NCBI RefSeq assembly: GCF_004912155.1
Contig: NZ_STGX01000021.1
Location: 19,356-83,355, forward strand
DNA length: 64,000 nt
Origin: Glycomyces paridis
Lineage (GTDB): Bacteria; Actinomycetota; Actinomycetes; Mycobacteriales; Micromonosporaceae
Direction of reading: 5' to 3'
Shown piece by piece: positions 1 through 8,360 of this stretch. The position numbers were made by a program, and so were the translations under genes. Each line of letters opens with the position of its first letter. The stretch's first letter is position 1. The notes beneath the pieces are model-generated. The model did no database searches. It worked only from the letters and a program-made list of their open reading frames with translations, and was not told the DNA's origin.

Positions 1-10
1 CACAAGCTAA

Positions 11-40
11 GGGCCCGCGATCCGGGCGGATCGCGGGCCC
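11..40 (-). terminator. Hairpin terminator of the aldo/keto reductase gene
   Basis: A perfect 13-bp stem (11-23 with 28-40) closes a 4-nt loop just past the stop codon of the leftward reductase gene. There is no clear U-run, as is common in high-GC actinomycetes. Confidence 0.8.
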
Positions 41-52
41 CTCGGTGGTCCG

Positions 53-997
53 TCAGGCGCCGATGAAGTCCGACAGCGCCGTGAGCTCGTCGGCCTCGTC
101 GGCGGTGAGTTCGATGTCGGCCGAGGCCAGGAGCGGGGCGAGCTGGTCGGCCACGCGGGCGCCGGCGATCGGCGCGGCGATGCCGGGCCGGCTGCGGGCC
201 CAGGCCAGCGCGATCGAGGCGGGCGCGACGCCGCGGCCGCGCGCGATCTGGTCGAGCTTCTCCACGATGGCGAGCCCGGAGGGGTTCAGGTGCCGGGAGG
301 CCGAGCCGCCGCGCACGCTCTGCGCGAGGTCGGCCTCGGTGCGGTACTTGCCGGTGAGGAAGCCGCTGGCCAGCACGTGGTAGGGGAACCCGCTGAGGCC
401 TTCGGCGACGGCGATGTCGCGCAGGCCCGGCTCGAAGGAGCCGCGGCTGACGAGACTGTACTTCGGTTGGAGCGCGACGGGACGCGCGGCGCCGGTGCGC
501 TCGGTGATGTCGAGCCATTCGCGCAGCCGCTCGGGGCTGTAGTTCGAGACGCCGATGTGGCGGATCTTGCCTTCGGTGACCAGGTCGTTGAAGGCGCCGA
601 CGGTCTCTTCGAGCGGGGTCTCGGCGTCGTCGAAGTGCGCGTAGTACAGGTCGATGGCCTCGACCCCGAGCCGCTTGAGCGAGGCGTCGGCGGCCGCGCG
701 CACGTTCGGGCCCGACAGGCCCTTGAACTCGGGGTGCTGGGAGACCTTCGTGGCGACGAGCACGCCCGCACTGCGGTTCTTGGCGAGCCAGGTGCCGATG
801 ACGGTCTCGGACTCCCCGCCGGAGTTGCCCTCGGCCCAGGCCGAGTACGAGTCGGCGGTGTCGACCAGGTTCCCGCCCGCCGCGGCGAACGCGTCGAGCA
901 CGGCGTGCGCCTCGTTCTCGGGGGTGTTCCAGCCGAACGTGTTGGTGCCCAAGACGAGCGGATAGATCTCGATGCCTGTTCCGCCGAGCGCTGCCAT
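53..997 (-). CDS. Aldo/keto reductase
   Basis: This 314-aa cytoplasmic protein belongs to the aldo/keto reductase superfamily, which reduces carbonyl substrates with NADPH in a TIM barrel. The family pattern is clear: the active-site Asp/Tyr region (DTADSYSAWAEGNSGG) near residue 50, the Lys segment (VATKVSQHPEF) near 85, and GVSNYSPERL near 150. The C-terminal part matches the NADP-binding half. I start at the ATG at 997 because GGAGG lies 7 nt upstream; the longer reading to 1171 adds residues foreign to the family. It ends in a strong hairpin. The closest type is the YajO/Tas-like group, and the physiological substrate cannot be read from sequence. Confidence 0.93.
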   Translation of the reverse strand: MAALGGTGIEIYPLVLGTNTFGWNTPENEAHAVLDAFAAAGGNLVDTADSYSAWAEGNSGGESETVIGTWLAKNRSAGVLVATKVSQHPEFKGLSGPNVRAAADASLKRLGVEAIDLYYAHFDDAETPLEETVGAFNDLVTEGKIRHIGVSNYSPERLREWLDITERTGAARPVALQPKYSLVSRGSFEPGLRDIAVAEGLSGFPYHVLASGFLTGKYRTEADLAQSVRGGSASRHLNPSGLAIVEKLDQIARGRGVAPASIALAWARSRPGIAAPIAGARVADQLAPLLASADIELTADEADELTALSDFIGA

Positions 998-1220
998 GTG
1001 GTCCTCCGTGTGGTCGAAATCGTCCCGGAACGCCGTACCCACGGTCGTCCGACGGCAATCCTGCCACGCGCCCCCGATCACCGCTCGTATTCGTGAACGA
1101 TCGTCCCACTTGCGGCCATACGTGCCCACCTGCGAGGACGGCCCGATCCGTCGACCGGCGGGCCGGGCCACCGCCCGGCTCCGATTCCGACTCCGATTCC
1201 GACTCCGGCGTCGGTTCCGG

Positions 1221-1709
1221 TCAGGAGTAGCCGAAGAACCGCTCGTACCAGTCCGGGCGCTCGGCGCGCAACACGCTCGGACCGTCGTAGTCGGTGTTCA
1301 GGAGCTCTTCGGGCACGGCCGTGTAGCCCAGGTCGTCCAAGGCGCGCACCACGCGGGCGAAGTCCCCGAGGTCGAGCACGCCTTCGGCGTGTGCGTCCTC
1401 GGCGCCGAAGTACGCGGCGGGGTTGTCGGCGGAGACCAGCGCCACGGGCCAGAACGCGCTCACGCTGACCACGAGTCTGGTGCCGCGGGCGGTGGCCGCC
1501 GCAGGCACTTGGACGCGGCCGAACTCGCTCGTTTCCACCATGTCGGTCATGGTCTCGCAAGTGGTCGCGAAGTCCGCTTCGAGTCGCGCCGTCAGCAGGC
1601 GGTGGCGCGCTTCGGCTGCGGCCAGGTCGAAACCGAGGGGCCGTTCGAAGCGGTCGGGGTCGTCGAGGGCTCGGAGGGTCACGAGCAGCTCGGGGTCGCT
1701 GCGGAACAC
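1221..1709 (-). CDS. Conserved-looking protein of unknown function (162 aa)
   Basis: I do not recognise this family. The protein is acidic, ends in aromatic residues (DWYERFFGYS), and has no signal peptide or membrane segment, so it is probably cytoplasmic. The frame could open at 1817, but that adds a low-complexity Ala/Gly stretch encoded by a simple repeat. I prefer the GTG at 1709: a TACGAT -10 hexamer (1721-1716) ends exactly 6 nt before it, the leaderless arrangement seen at many genes in this window. Codon use fits its neighbours. It is monocistronic. Confidence 0.6.
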   Translation of the reverse strand: MFRSDPELLVTLRALDDPDRFERPLGFDLAAAEARHRLLTARLEADFATTCETMTDMVETSEFGRVQVPAAATARGTRLVVSVSAFWPVALVSADNPAAYFGAEDAHAEGVLDLGDFARVVRALDDLGYTAVPEELLNTDYDGPSVLRAERPDWYERFFGYS

Positions 1710-1830
1710 GTCGCTATCGTAGACGCGGCCGTGCGAGCTGAATCGGGGGCGGCCCGCGGCCGTATCCTGGGGCGACCCGACCCCACCCGCCGCCACCGCC
1801 GCCGCCACCGTTCCCACTCCCGCCCCGTCC

Positions 1831-1914
1831 CGCCACCGCCACCGCCACCGCCACCGCCACCGCCACCGCCACCGACGTCAATCCCACTCCCGCCCCGCCC
1901 CGCCCCGCCCCGCC
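1831..1914. repeat. CCGCCA hexamer tract followed by CGCCC pentamers
   Basis: About seven tandem copies of a CCACCG-type hexamer (1831-1873) are followed after a short spacer by CGCCC pentamers up to about 1914. The tract lies between divergent genes, immediately before the ribosome binding site of the 1929 gene. A shorter run of the same hexamer lies near 1790-1808. Such tracts are prone to slippage. Confidence 0.8.
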
Positions 1915-1928
1915 CTGAGGAGAATCAC

Positions 1929-2555
1929 GTGCCCCCTCTGCCCTGGCTCATCGAAGGGCCGCGCTCGCAGCGGCTGTTCATCGTCTGCCCTGACGCGCCG
2001 GTCGCCCAGCGGGCGGCGCTGGCCGCGCGGCTCGATGACGCGCTCGCGGGGTTCGCGGAGGCGCCCGCGGGCTGGTTCCTGTCCGTCGAGCGGCTGGGCC
2101 ACTGGCGGCTCGTGATCTGGATGGCGGTCGCGATGGTCGCCATGCCGTTCGCGACCGGAAACGTCGTCAACGGCGTGGCGGCGGGCGCGATCCTCGGGCT
2201 CATCGCGGGCGGCGTGTTCACCGGCCTGTCGACGTACGCGGCGAAGGCGCAAGCGCGGCGTCGCGCCGGGCGGGACGCGGAGGCCACGATCGAGGCGCTC
2301 AAGCCCTCGGTCCGCCCGATCCCGGGCGGCCTGGAGTGGGGCGAGGCGGTCATCGCCGACGACCCGTCCGCCGAGTACGAGGTCCACGGTCTCCTGTGGA
2401 GGATGACCTTCTACGGCACCCCCGAGGGCGAGGAGGCCGCGAACGCGATGTTCCAGCGCTGGAAGCAGGTCGACCCGAAGGCCGCCGCCGAGATGGAGGC
2501 CGAAGAGGCCGCCGAGGAGGCGGAGCTGCGCCGCCTGGAGCGCGGCGACTCCTGA
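1929..2555 (+). CDS. Two-TM membrane protein of unknown function
   Basis: The 208-aa protein has a soluble N-terminal part, two adjacent transmembrane segments at roughly residues 60-100 (MAVAMVAMPFATG, then AGAILGLIAGGVFTG), and a long cytoplasmic C-terminal part. The last 25 residues are a Glu/Ala-rich helix that may form a coiled coil. I do not recognise the family. The GTG at 1929 is chosen because GAGGAGA sits about 7 nt upstream, right after the simple repeat; the frame is open further upstream only through low-complexity sequence. It converges on the caspase-like gene. Confidence 0.75.
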   Translation: MPPLPWLIEGPRSQRLFIVCPDAPVAQRAALAARLDDALAGFAEAPAGWFLSVERLGHWRLVIWMAVAMVAMPFATGNVVNGVAAGAILGLIAGGVFTGLSTYAAKAQARRRAGRDAEATIEALKPSVRPIPGGLEWGEAVIADDPSAEYEVHGLLWRMTFYGTPEGEEAANAMFQRWKQVDPKAAAEMEAEEAAEEAELRRLERGDS

Positions 2556-2587
2556 GCGGACTCCGGCCGCGCTAAGCCGTCCCCGCC

Positions 2588-4540
2588 TCAGCGCTCGCGG
2601 CGTCCCCGGTCGGGGTCCAGGCGGCCCGCCGCGAGTTCCTTTGCGACCGAGGCGAGTGCGAGGGCGCGGGCGCGGAGGTCGGGGATCGATCGGGCGAGGC
2701 GGATGGCGCCTTCGAGGTCGGTGCCGGTCATGCCGCCCGCGATGCTGGCGAGCGCCGTCTGGTACACGGACATGGCCCTGGCGCGCGCGTCCGGGTCGCG
2801 GATCTCGGCGACGGTCCCCATATAGGTGCGGTAGAGCTTCCGGGCGCTGTCGGACTGGTAGCGGGCGAACGCCGGGATGACCTCGGCGGCGGCGCGCACC
2901 TTCGCCTCGGGGTCGGCGATGCCGTCGACGGCCGCCTGGGCGTCCTTGAACAGGTTGTAGACGCGCGGGTAGACCACTTCGAGCCGCTCCCCGGGCCGGA
3001 GCGGGCGGTCGGCCTCGGGCAGGGCCCCGGCGACGCGGGCGAGCGCGGCGGGTTTGAAGGGGCTGGGGTCGCCGTGCTGGGCGACGGTCATGGCCTCGGA
3101 GGGGAAGCGCCTGGCGACGATGGCGAGCTGGTCGGCGCCGGCCACGATCGAGGAGAAGTCGAGGAAGATCGCGTCGGCGAGGCCCGCCGCCTGACCGGGC
3201 CGGGTGAACGCGATCGCTTGCAGCACTTGAGTCTGGGTGTCGAGCGGCAGGTAGGGGTCGGCGAGGTAGAGCGCTTCGGCCTCCTTGGCGAGCGCGCCGG
3301 ACTTGTCGAGGTCGACGGCGGCGAAGACGCGGGAGGCGGCGGCGAGGGCTTCGGCGCGGCGGCGGGTCGGCTCGCCGTCGGCGTCGCGGCCGATGCGCAC
3401 GAGGTGGTCGACCAGGCGCATGGCCCTTTCGCCGTCGTGCGCGAGGAGGACGCCGGCGACGGCCGCCATCGCGACGCTGGAAGGGCGCCCGTGTCCGTCG
3501 TGGAAGTGCCGTTCGACGTCGGCCGCGAGCGCTTCGGCCAGGTCGTCGTCATTGCCCGCGAGGGCGGCGGACATGGCGGCCAGGGGCAGCGCGTTGGCGT
3601 CGGGGCTGCCGCACCGGGCGAGGCCGTCGCGCACGGTCTGGGTCTGCTCGGGGTCGGCGGCCACGACGAGCGGGGCGACCGGCCCGTAGGCGCCGAGGTC
3701 GGAGGCGATCTTGAGGGTCTGGTCGAGCAGGCGGGCGATGTGGGCGGCGCGGGCGCCGTCGCGGTCGTCGGGCTCCTCGGCGGTGTCGACGGCGGGCGGC
3801 CGCGCGGGGGCGACGGAGCGGTTGAGGGTGAGCGGGAAGTCCGCGGCGGTGGCGGTGTTGCACTGGTTGGGGAGCGGCAGGCCCTTCTCGCGCAGGCGCG
3901 CCTCCAGCAGCGGGTACAGGTCGGCGAAGGTGAGTTCGGTTCTGCCGCTTGGGATGCCCTCGTGCAGGAGGTCCCGGAGGGTGCCGGTGAAGGAGGTGCA
4001 GGCGCCGTTGTCCGCGGGGGTGTGCGCGGTCCGGTTCGCCGAGGTCGCGGTGAGGGTGTAGACGCCTTTGACTTCGAGGGGGCCGACCTGGTTGCCCGAG
4101 AGCGACTCGATGGCGCGCCCGGCGAAGCAGCAGTCGAGGATCGCGATCTTGACGCGGGCGGGGCTGGCGGTGAAGGCCTCGGCAACGTGCTCCCAAGCGA
4201 GGCCGGTGATCCGGGGCTCGTCCGGCCGCGTGCCGCGCACGGTCAGGCACAGCGACCCGTTGTGAGCGATGACGCCGTGGCCGACGTAGTAGAGCAGCAG
4301 CACCCCGGTGGTGCGCCTGGCGGTCTCCTTGAACCGCAACGCCAGGTCGATCCACAGGGGAGGGTCCTGGACGGTCTCGACGCGGTTGCGCGGCCAGCGC
4401 CCCAGCCCGGGGTCGGTGAGCAGGGCGTCCATGGCCTTGAGGCTGTTGAGGGCGGGCTGGATCGGAGGGAGGTCGACATGGTCGTAGCTGGAGACGCCGA
4501 CGAGGAACGCCTGGGAGTGCGGCGGGAGCGGGGAGGTCAT
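2588..4540 (-). CDS. Caspase-family (peptidase C14) protein with C-terminal helical repeats
   Basis: The N-terminal 230 residues form a caspase-like cysteine protease domain. The catalytic His is in YYVGHG (His88) and the catalytic Cys in LDCCFAG (Cys138); a downstream TSFTGTLRDLL segment matches the family. After an acidic linker near residue 250, about 380 residues of Ala/Leu-rich helices resemble TPR-like repeats, a common partner-sensing arm of bacterial caspases. Total length is 650 aa. I start at the ATG at 4540, where the caspase fold begins; no good ribosome binding site is visible. Upstream frame to 5479 runs through the TetR gene and is not real. Such proteases often act in conflict or regulated-death systems, but no typical partner lies next to it. 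Confidence 0.85.
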   Translation of the reverse strand: MTSPLPPHSQAFLVGVSSYDHVDLPPIQPALNSLKAMDALLTDPGLGRWPRNRVETVQDPPLWIDLALRFKETARRTTGVLLLYYVGHGVIAHNGSLCLTVRGTRPDEPRITGLAWEHVAEAFTASPARVKIAILDCCFAGRAIESLSGNQVGPLEVKGVYTLTATSANRTAHTPADNGACTSFTGTLRDLLHEGIPSGRTELTFADLYPLLEARLREKGLPLPNQCNTATAADFPLTLNRSVAPARPPAVDTAEEPDDRDGARAAHIARLLDQTLKIASDLGAYGPVAPLVVAADPEQTQTVRDGLARCGSPDANALPLAAMSAALAGNDDDLAEALAADVERHFHDGHGRPSSVAMAAVAGVLLAHDGERAMRLVDHLVRIGRDADGEPTRRRAEALAAASRVFAAVDLDKSGALAKEAEALYLADPYLPLDTQTQVLQAIAFTRPGQAAGLADAIFLDFSSIVAGADQLAIVARRFPSEAMTVAQHGDPSPFKPAALARVAGALPEADRPLRPGERLEVVYPRVYNLFKDAQAAVDGIADPEAKVRAAAEVIPAFARYQSDSARKLYRTYMGTVAEIRDPDARARAMSVYQTALASIAGGMTGTDLEGAIRLARSIPDLRARALALASVAKELAAGRLDPDRGRRER

Positions 4541-4761
4541 CGCGGGCCCGCGGTCGGCCGACCGGCGCGGGGGCGCGCGGGTGCGGGGCGGCCTGCGCCG
4601 CCGGGTCGTCGGTTGGTCGCTGCCAAGACCGGGCTCCTGGGGTGGTGCGAACGGCCGCCGCCCGACTGGGGCGCTGCGGCGCGGTTCGAGGTCCTCCAGG
4701 ATATGCCAGCGGGCCAACCGGGTCGGGGCCTCGCGTGCGGGGTTCACGCGGACGGAGGCGG

Positions 4762-5436
4762 TCAGCGCCAGTCGGTGCGGCGGCGGGCGAGGCCGTCGAG
4801 GATGAGGTCGAGGCCGACCTCGAACTCCTCGCCGTAGTCGTAGCCGGGTTTGAGGGCGAGTTCGGTGAACATCTCGGCGAGGTGCGGCAGGTGGGCGTCG
4901 GCCATGGACTGCATGATGCCTTCGGCGACGCCTTCGAGGTCGTCGACGGTCTCGAAGGGGAGGCTGCGTTCTTGGAGGGCGAAGCCGTAGACGTAGGCGT
5001 CGATGAGGGCGAAGGCGTGGGCGGCGCCGGCGACGGTGAAGCCGCCGCCGCGCAGGCATCCGATGACGGCGTCGTGGTGGCGGAGGGTGGCGGGCCCGGG
5101 TTGAGCGCGGGAGTCCATGAGGGCGCTGGCCCAGGGGTGGCGGCGCAGGGCCTCGCGCAGGGAGCGGGCGCGGTCGCGCATGGCGGGGTGCCAGTCGGCG
5201 CCGTCGGCGGGGAGTTCGATCTCGGCAAAGACGAGGTCGGTCATGCCGTCGGTGAGGGCTTCCTTGTTGCGGAAGTGGTGGTAGAGGGCCATGGCCTTGA
5301 CGCCGAGGCGGTCGGCGAGGTTGCGCATGGAGGGGACGCCGGCGCCGGACCGGTCGGCCATGTCGACGGCCGCGCCGAGCACCGCGGCCTTGGTCAGGGG
5401 GGTGCGGCGGGGTGTCGGGTCGGGCTCGGTGGTCAC
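4762..5436 (-). CDS. TetR-family repressor, TetR_C class
   Basis: The 224-aa protein has an N-terminal helix-turn-helix (residues about 10-55, including SMRNLADRLGVKAMALYHHF) and an all-helical ligand-binding domain of the TetR_C type. The GTG at 5436 follows GGAGGA by 6 nt. It is transcribed divergently from the NmrA-like oxidoreductase gene at 5551. The shared intergenic region carries two TACA-N-TGTA palindromes 20 bp apart, which probably bind this protein. The simplest inference is autoregulation plus control of the oxidoreductase; the inducer is unknown. Confidence 0.92.
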   Translation of the reverse strand: MTTEPDPTPRRTPLTKAAVLGAAVDMADRSGAGVPSMRNLADRLGVKAMALYHHFRNKEALTDGMTDLVFAEIELPADGADWHPAMRDRARSLREALRRHPWASALMDSRAQPGPATLRHHDAVIGCLRGGGFTVAGAAHAFALIDAYVYGFALQERSLPFETVDDLEGVAEGIMQSMADAHLPHLAEMFTELALKPGYDYGEEFEVGLDLILDGLARRRTDWR

Positions 5437-5474
5437 GCGGTCCTCCGGATCTGTCGTTCTGGACCTGTGTACCG

Positions 5475-5503
5475 TACACTGTAAAGAACTACCGTACAGT
5501 GTA
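5475..5503. promoter_or_regulatory. Paired TetR operators (TACACTGTA / TACAGTGTA)
   Basis: Two 9-bp palindromes at 5475-5483 and 5495-5503 sit inside a direct repeat ACCGTACANTGTAAAG with a 20-bp period, two helical turns. They lie midway between the divergent TetR and NmrA-like genes in a locally AT-richer stretch that also has to contain both promoters. Confidence 0.75.
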
Positions 5504-5550
5504 AAGGTAGCGGCGGCGCTCAGCCGCCCGATCGAGCAGAGGAGCTGGTC

Positions 5551-6276
5551 ATGGAACCGACAGCGAACGAGCGGCCCGGAGCGGGCAGGAGGGTGTGCGT
5601 CGTCGGCGCCTCCGGCAAGCTCGGCAGGTACATGGTCGGGCACCTGCTCGACCGCGGCTTCGAGGTCGTGGGCGTCTGCCGCGAGCAGAGCGTCCACAAA
5701 CTCGACGACTACGCCGACCGGATCACGGTGATCGGCGCCCAGACCGACGACCGCGCCGCCGTCGAACGGGCCGTCGAGGGCTGCGACGCCGTCCTCACCG
5801 TGCTCGTGCCCTGGAGCATGGGCCACTACGCCTCCGGCACCGCCCAGGCCGTGCTCGACTACGCGCGCCCCGGCGCGCGCCTGGTCTTCTCCTGCGGCTG
5901 GCACATCACCCGCGACGGGAAGGACGTCTACTCCTGGCACCTGCGGCTGCTCGTCGCGACCCTCGCGCGCCTGGCGAAAGTCATCCGCGTGGTCGACCTC
6001 AACGACCAGATCGAGGCGTGCCGCCGCATCTTCGCCTCCGACACCAGCTGGACCGTCGTGCGCGGCAGCGACCTCGAAGAGGGCCCCAGCGAGGGCCTGC
6101 CGGTGTGGAGCCGCCGCGTCGGCGACCCGGTCCTGGCGAGCAACCGCACCCGCCGCATCGACTACGCGCTCTTCATGGTCGCCGCGATCGACGACGAGGA
6201 GCTGGTCCGCGAGGCCCCCGCGATCAACGGCCGCCTCACCGAATCCGCGCTCGCCCACGCCGCCGCGAAGGCCTGA
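5551..6276 (+). CDS. NmrA-like NAD(P)-binding oxidoreductase
   Basis: The 241-aa protein opens with a Rossmann fold whose dinucleotide motif is VVGASGKLGRYM (residues about 16-27), followed by strand/helix units typical of atypical SDR (NmrA/NAD-dependent epimerase-like) proteins. No YxxxK catalytic pair is evident, which fits the NmrA group. GAGGAG lies 6 nt before the ATG. It is divergent from the TetR gene and shares its twin operators, so it is the likely regulated target. Substrate unknown. Confidence 0.85.
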   Translation: MEPTANERPGAGRRVCVVGASGKLGRYMVGHLLDRGFEVVGVCREQSVHKLDDYADRITVIGAQTDDRAAVERAVEGCDAVLTVLVPWSMGHYASGTAQAVLDYARPGARLVFSCGWHITRDGKDVYSWHLRLLVATLARLAKVIRVVDLNDQIEACRRIFASDTSWTVVRGSDLEEGPSEGLPVWSRRVGDPVLASNRTRRIDYALFMVAAIDDEELVREAPAINGRLTESALAHAAAKA

Positions 6277-6285
6277 CCCCTGCGC

Positions 6286-6308
6286 CCGGACCGCCTCGGG
6301 CGGTCCGG
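6286..6308. terminator. Bidirectional hairpin between convergent genes
   Basis: A 10-bp stem (CCGGACCGCC with GGCGGTCCGG) and a 3-nt loop occupy most of the 34-bp gap between the NmrA-like gene and the convergent immunity gene. Confidence 0.7.
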
Positions 6309-6310
6309 CC

Positions 6311-6721
6311 TCAGGCCTCCTGCCAGTCCACCGAGGACGGACGCTCGCCGTCCGTCTCCAGGAACTGCGCCACCGCCGACCGCACCGCGTCCACGGTGAC
6401 CTCCGAATCCCTCGGGTAGGCGCACCCGCTCCCGTAGTAGCAGTACACGACCTCGTCGTAGGTGCTGGTGCGCCCCTTGGAGAACCACCGCCCCTCCCCC
6501 GAGAGGAACTGGAGGCTCCCCACTCCCCGTTCGGGATCGAGCCCCACCGACAGCTCCACCACCGGGTCCTCGGACTCGCGCTCGGCTATGTACAGGTTGG
6601 CCATGCTGAACTCGTACGGCTGGACCAGGAGGTCGTCGATGATCCCGCCCAGCTCGGCGGCGGTCGCGGCCAGCAGCGGGGTCTCCGCGTGCCCCGGCCG
6701 GAAATAGGCTCGGACGCTCAC
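6311..6721 (-). CDS. Imm1-type immunity protein, partner of the deaminase toxin
   Basis: The 136-aa protein resembles the Imm1 family: a central YDEVVYCYYG strand pair, a mostly beta N-terminal part (ANLYIAERE, VVELSVGLD), and the characteristic C-terminal helix ending PSSVDWQEA. It has no signal peptide, as expected for cytoplasmic immunity. The GTG start at 6721 follows GAGGAGG by 6 nt, and that site lies at the very end of the upstream toxin gene; only 9 nt separate the toxin stop from this start, so the two are co-transcribed and probably translationally coupled. Imm1 proteins are known to neutralise SCP1.201-like deaminase toxins, which is the gene next door. Confidence 0.82.
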   Translation of the reverse strand: MSVRAYFRPGHAETPLLAATAAELGGIIDDLLVQPYEFSMANLYIAERESEDPVVELSVGLDPERGVGSLQFLSGEGRWFSKGRTSTYDEVVYCYYGSGCAYPRDSEVTVDAVRSAVAQFLETDGERPSSVDWQEA

Positions 6722-6731
6722 AGCCGCCTCC

Positions 6732-7466
6732 TCATCGTCTCGTCCCGGTGTAGCGCTTCGACCGCGTCGAACCGTCCCCGCCGGGCCAGTGGACCGTCAG
6801 GACCGAACCCGGTTGCAGGTACCGCGCCAGCAGCCCGTCGCAGCCGATGCGACCCTCGCACGGCCCGCCCGGGTTGTTGATGACGATATCGGCGCGTTTC
6901 ACTCTGTGGTCGCTCATCGCCAGCGCGGCCTTGAGTTCGGCGTGTGATTCCGACCAGAACCCCTGCGGGGATCGAACGGGGCCCGTGTGCTCCCACATGT
7001 GTTCGCGTATCCGCGGCGTCGTCGCGTCCTCCCCGCTCGCGAACCGCGTGCGGGTCCCGTCGGGGTAGCGCATCTCGCCGTGCGTGCGCGGCGTCGAGCC
7101 CCGCTTACGCTCGAAGACCGGCAGCGAGGCGAGGACGGGGCGGGCGTCGAACGGCGGAGGCGTGTTCCGCGCCGCCAGCAGCGAACCGCCGCCCGAGACA
7201 CGAGTTAAGGCCTCGCCGACGCCCTGCGCCTGCTGGCGGAGTTCGTCCAGGAGGTCCTTGAGCCGCAACGCCATCGCGGCGGCCTCGGATTCGAGCCGCC
7301 CGCCCACGGCCCGCACGCGCGCGGCCGCGGCGTCGGCGTCGAGGCTGTCGATGGCGCTCGCCAGCTCGTCGCCGTTGGACTTCGCGGCGCCGATCGCGGT
7401 GATGACCGACTCCGCGGAGGCGGCGGCGCTCCCGACGGCGGCGCTGAACTCGTCGACCGAGGACAT
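6732..7466 (-). CDS. DddA-like (SCP1.201-type) DNA cytosine deaminase toxin
   Basis: This 244-aa protein joins an N-terminal alpha-helical domain (residues 1-90), which looks like the WXG/LXG-type domains of type VII secretion substrates, to a C-terminal deaminase domain. The zinc and catalytic residues are in place: His175 and Glu177 in SHAELKAALAM, and Cys203 and Cys209 in NNPGGPCEGRIGC, followed by the family strand YLQPGSVLTVHWP. DddA of Burkholderia deaminates cytosine in double-stranded DNA; assigning that chemistry here is inference from family. GGGAG precedes the ATG at 7466. The immunity gene follows directly. No type VII secretion apparatus genes are in the window. Confidence 0.85.
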   Translation of the reverse strand: MSSVDEFSAAVGSAAASAESVITAIGAAKSNGDELASAIDSLDADAAAARVRAVGGRLESEAAAMALRLKDLLDELRQQAQGVGEALTRVSGGGSLLAARNTPPPFDARPVLASLPVFERKRGSTPRTHGEMRYPDGTRTRFASGEDATTPRIREHMWEHTGPVRSPQGFWSESHAELKAALAMSDHRVKRADIVINNPGGPCEGRIGCDGLLARYLQPGSVLTVHWPGGDGSTRSKRYTGTRR

Positions 7467-7619
7467 GGGCACTCCCTCATGGATGCGGCTCTCCCGAGTA
7501 TCACGGCGGGGCCAGGTCCGGTCCGTCGGGATGCCGACACTTCCCGGTCTCAACTGCACGATTGACCTGCGATTCTGCGTACAGGAGTGGCAATTGGACC
7601 GGGTGTAGGGTCAAGGGTC

Positions 7620-8261
7620 ATGGGTGAACACGAGCACATGAGCGCGACTCGCGACGGCTACGATGCGGCGGCCGAGGAGTACGCCGAACTGTTCCGCCAC
7701 TCGCTGCGCGACTACCCCTTGGACCGCGCCGCCATCGCGGTCTTCGCCGAGCTGGCCGCCGGACCGCTCCCGGTCCTCGACGCGGGCTGCGGCCCCGGCT
7801 ACGTCACCGCCCACCTGCGCGACCTGGGCCTGGACGCCCGCGGCGTCGACCTCTCGGCCGAGATGGTCGCTCTGGCGCGGCGCTTCCACGCGGACATGGA
7901 TTTCCGGATCGGGGACCTCGCGGCGCTCGACGCCGCGGACGCGAGCCTCGGCGGCGTCCTCTCGCGTTCCTCGATCATCCACACCCCGCCCGAGCACCTG
8001 CCCGCGGTCTTCACCGAGTTCCACCGGGTCCTCGCCCCCGGCGGCGTGCTCCTGCTGTGCTTCCAGGCGCACGAGGACACTTCCCAGCTGGCCTGGCCCT
8101 TCGACCACAAGGTGGCCCTGGCCTACCGCCTCTCGGTCGGCCGCGTCGCCGGTCTCCTGCGCGAGGCCGGCCTCACCGAGGTCGCCCGCCAGATCGCGGC
8201 CCCCGAGGAGGACCCGATCCGCGGCTTCCACTACGCGAACCTGTTGTTCCGCAAGTCTTAA
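7620..8261 (+). CDS. Class I SAM-dependent methyltransferase
   Basis: The 213-aa protein has the class I methyltransferase signature: motif I VLDAGCGPGYV near residue 50, the acidic ribose-binding residue in ARGVDLSAEMV, and motif III HRVLAPGGVLLL near 140. It resembles small Methyltransf_11/25 enzymes whose substrates cannot be predicted. The ATG at 7620 has a TAGGGT hexamer ending 8 nt upstream and no ribosome binding site, suggesting leaderless translation; the Met at 7638 is an alternative. A strong hairpin follows the stop. Confidence 0.88.
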   Translation: MGEHEHMSATRDGYDAAAEEYAELFRHSLRDYPLDRAAIAVFAELAAGPLPVLDAGCGPGYVTAHLRDLGLDARGVDLSAEMVALARRFHADMDFRIGDLAALDAADASLGGVLSRSSIIHTPPEHLPAVFTEFHRVLAPGGVLLLCFQAHEDTSQLAWPFDHKVALAYRLSVGRVAGLLREAGLTEVARQIAAPEEDPIRGFHYANLLFRKS

Positions 8262-8300
8262 CGCTGGACTTCGAGCTGGCGGAACCGCCACTGGGACCAC

Positions 8301-8324
8301 CATTCGGCCCGTTCGGGCCGAATG
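8301..8324 (+). terminator. Hairpin terminator after the methyltransferase
   Basis: A perfect 10-bp stem (CATTCGGCCC / GGGCCGAATG) with loop GTTC lies 40 bp past the stop codon and before the next gene's promoter. Confidence 0.75.
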
Positions 8325-8360
8325 CGACTTCTCGGGCGGGGGACGACGTACGCTCAAGAC

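Noticed and set aside
3074-4837. Long rightward frame opposite the caspase gene
   Set aside because: Gly/Val/Glu-rich shadow of a high-GC gene, without a start signal or domain.
2588-5479. One 963-residue leftward frame
   Set aside because: It fuses the caspase-like gene to an out-of-frame reading of the TetR gene; residues before the caspase domain are Arg/Pro-rich and antisense-like, while the TetR frame is clearly coding.
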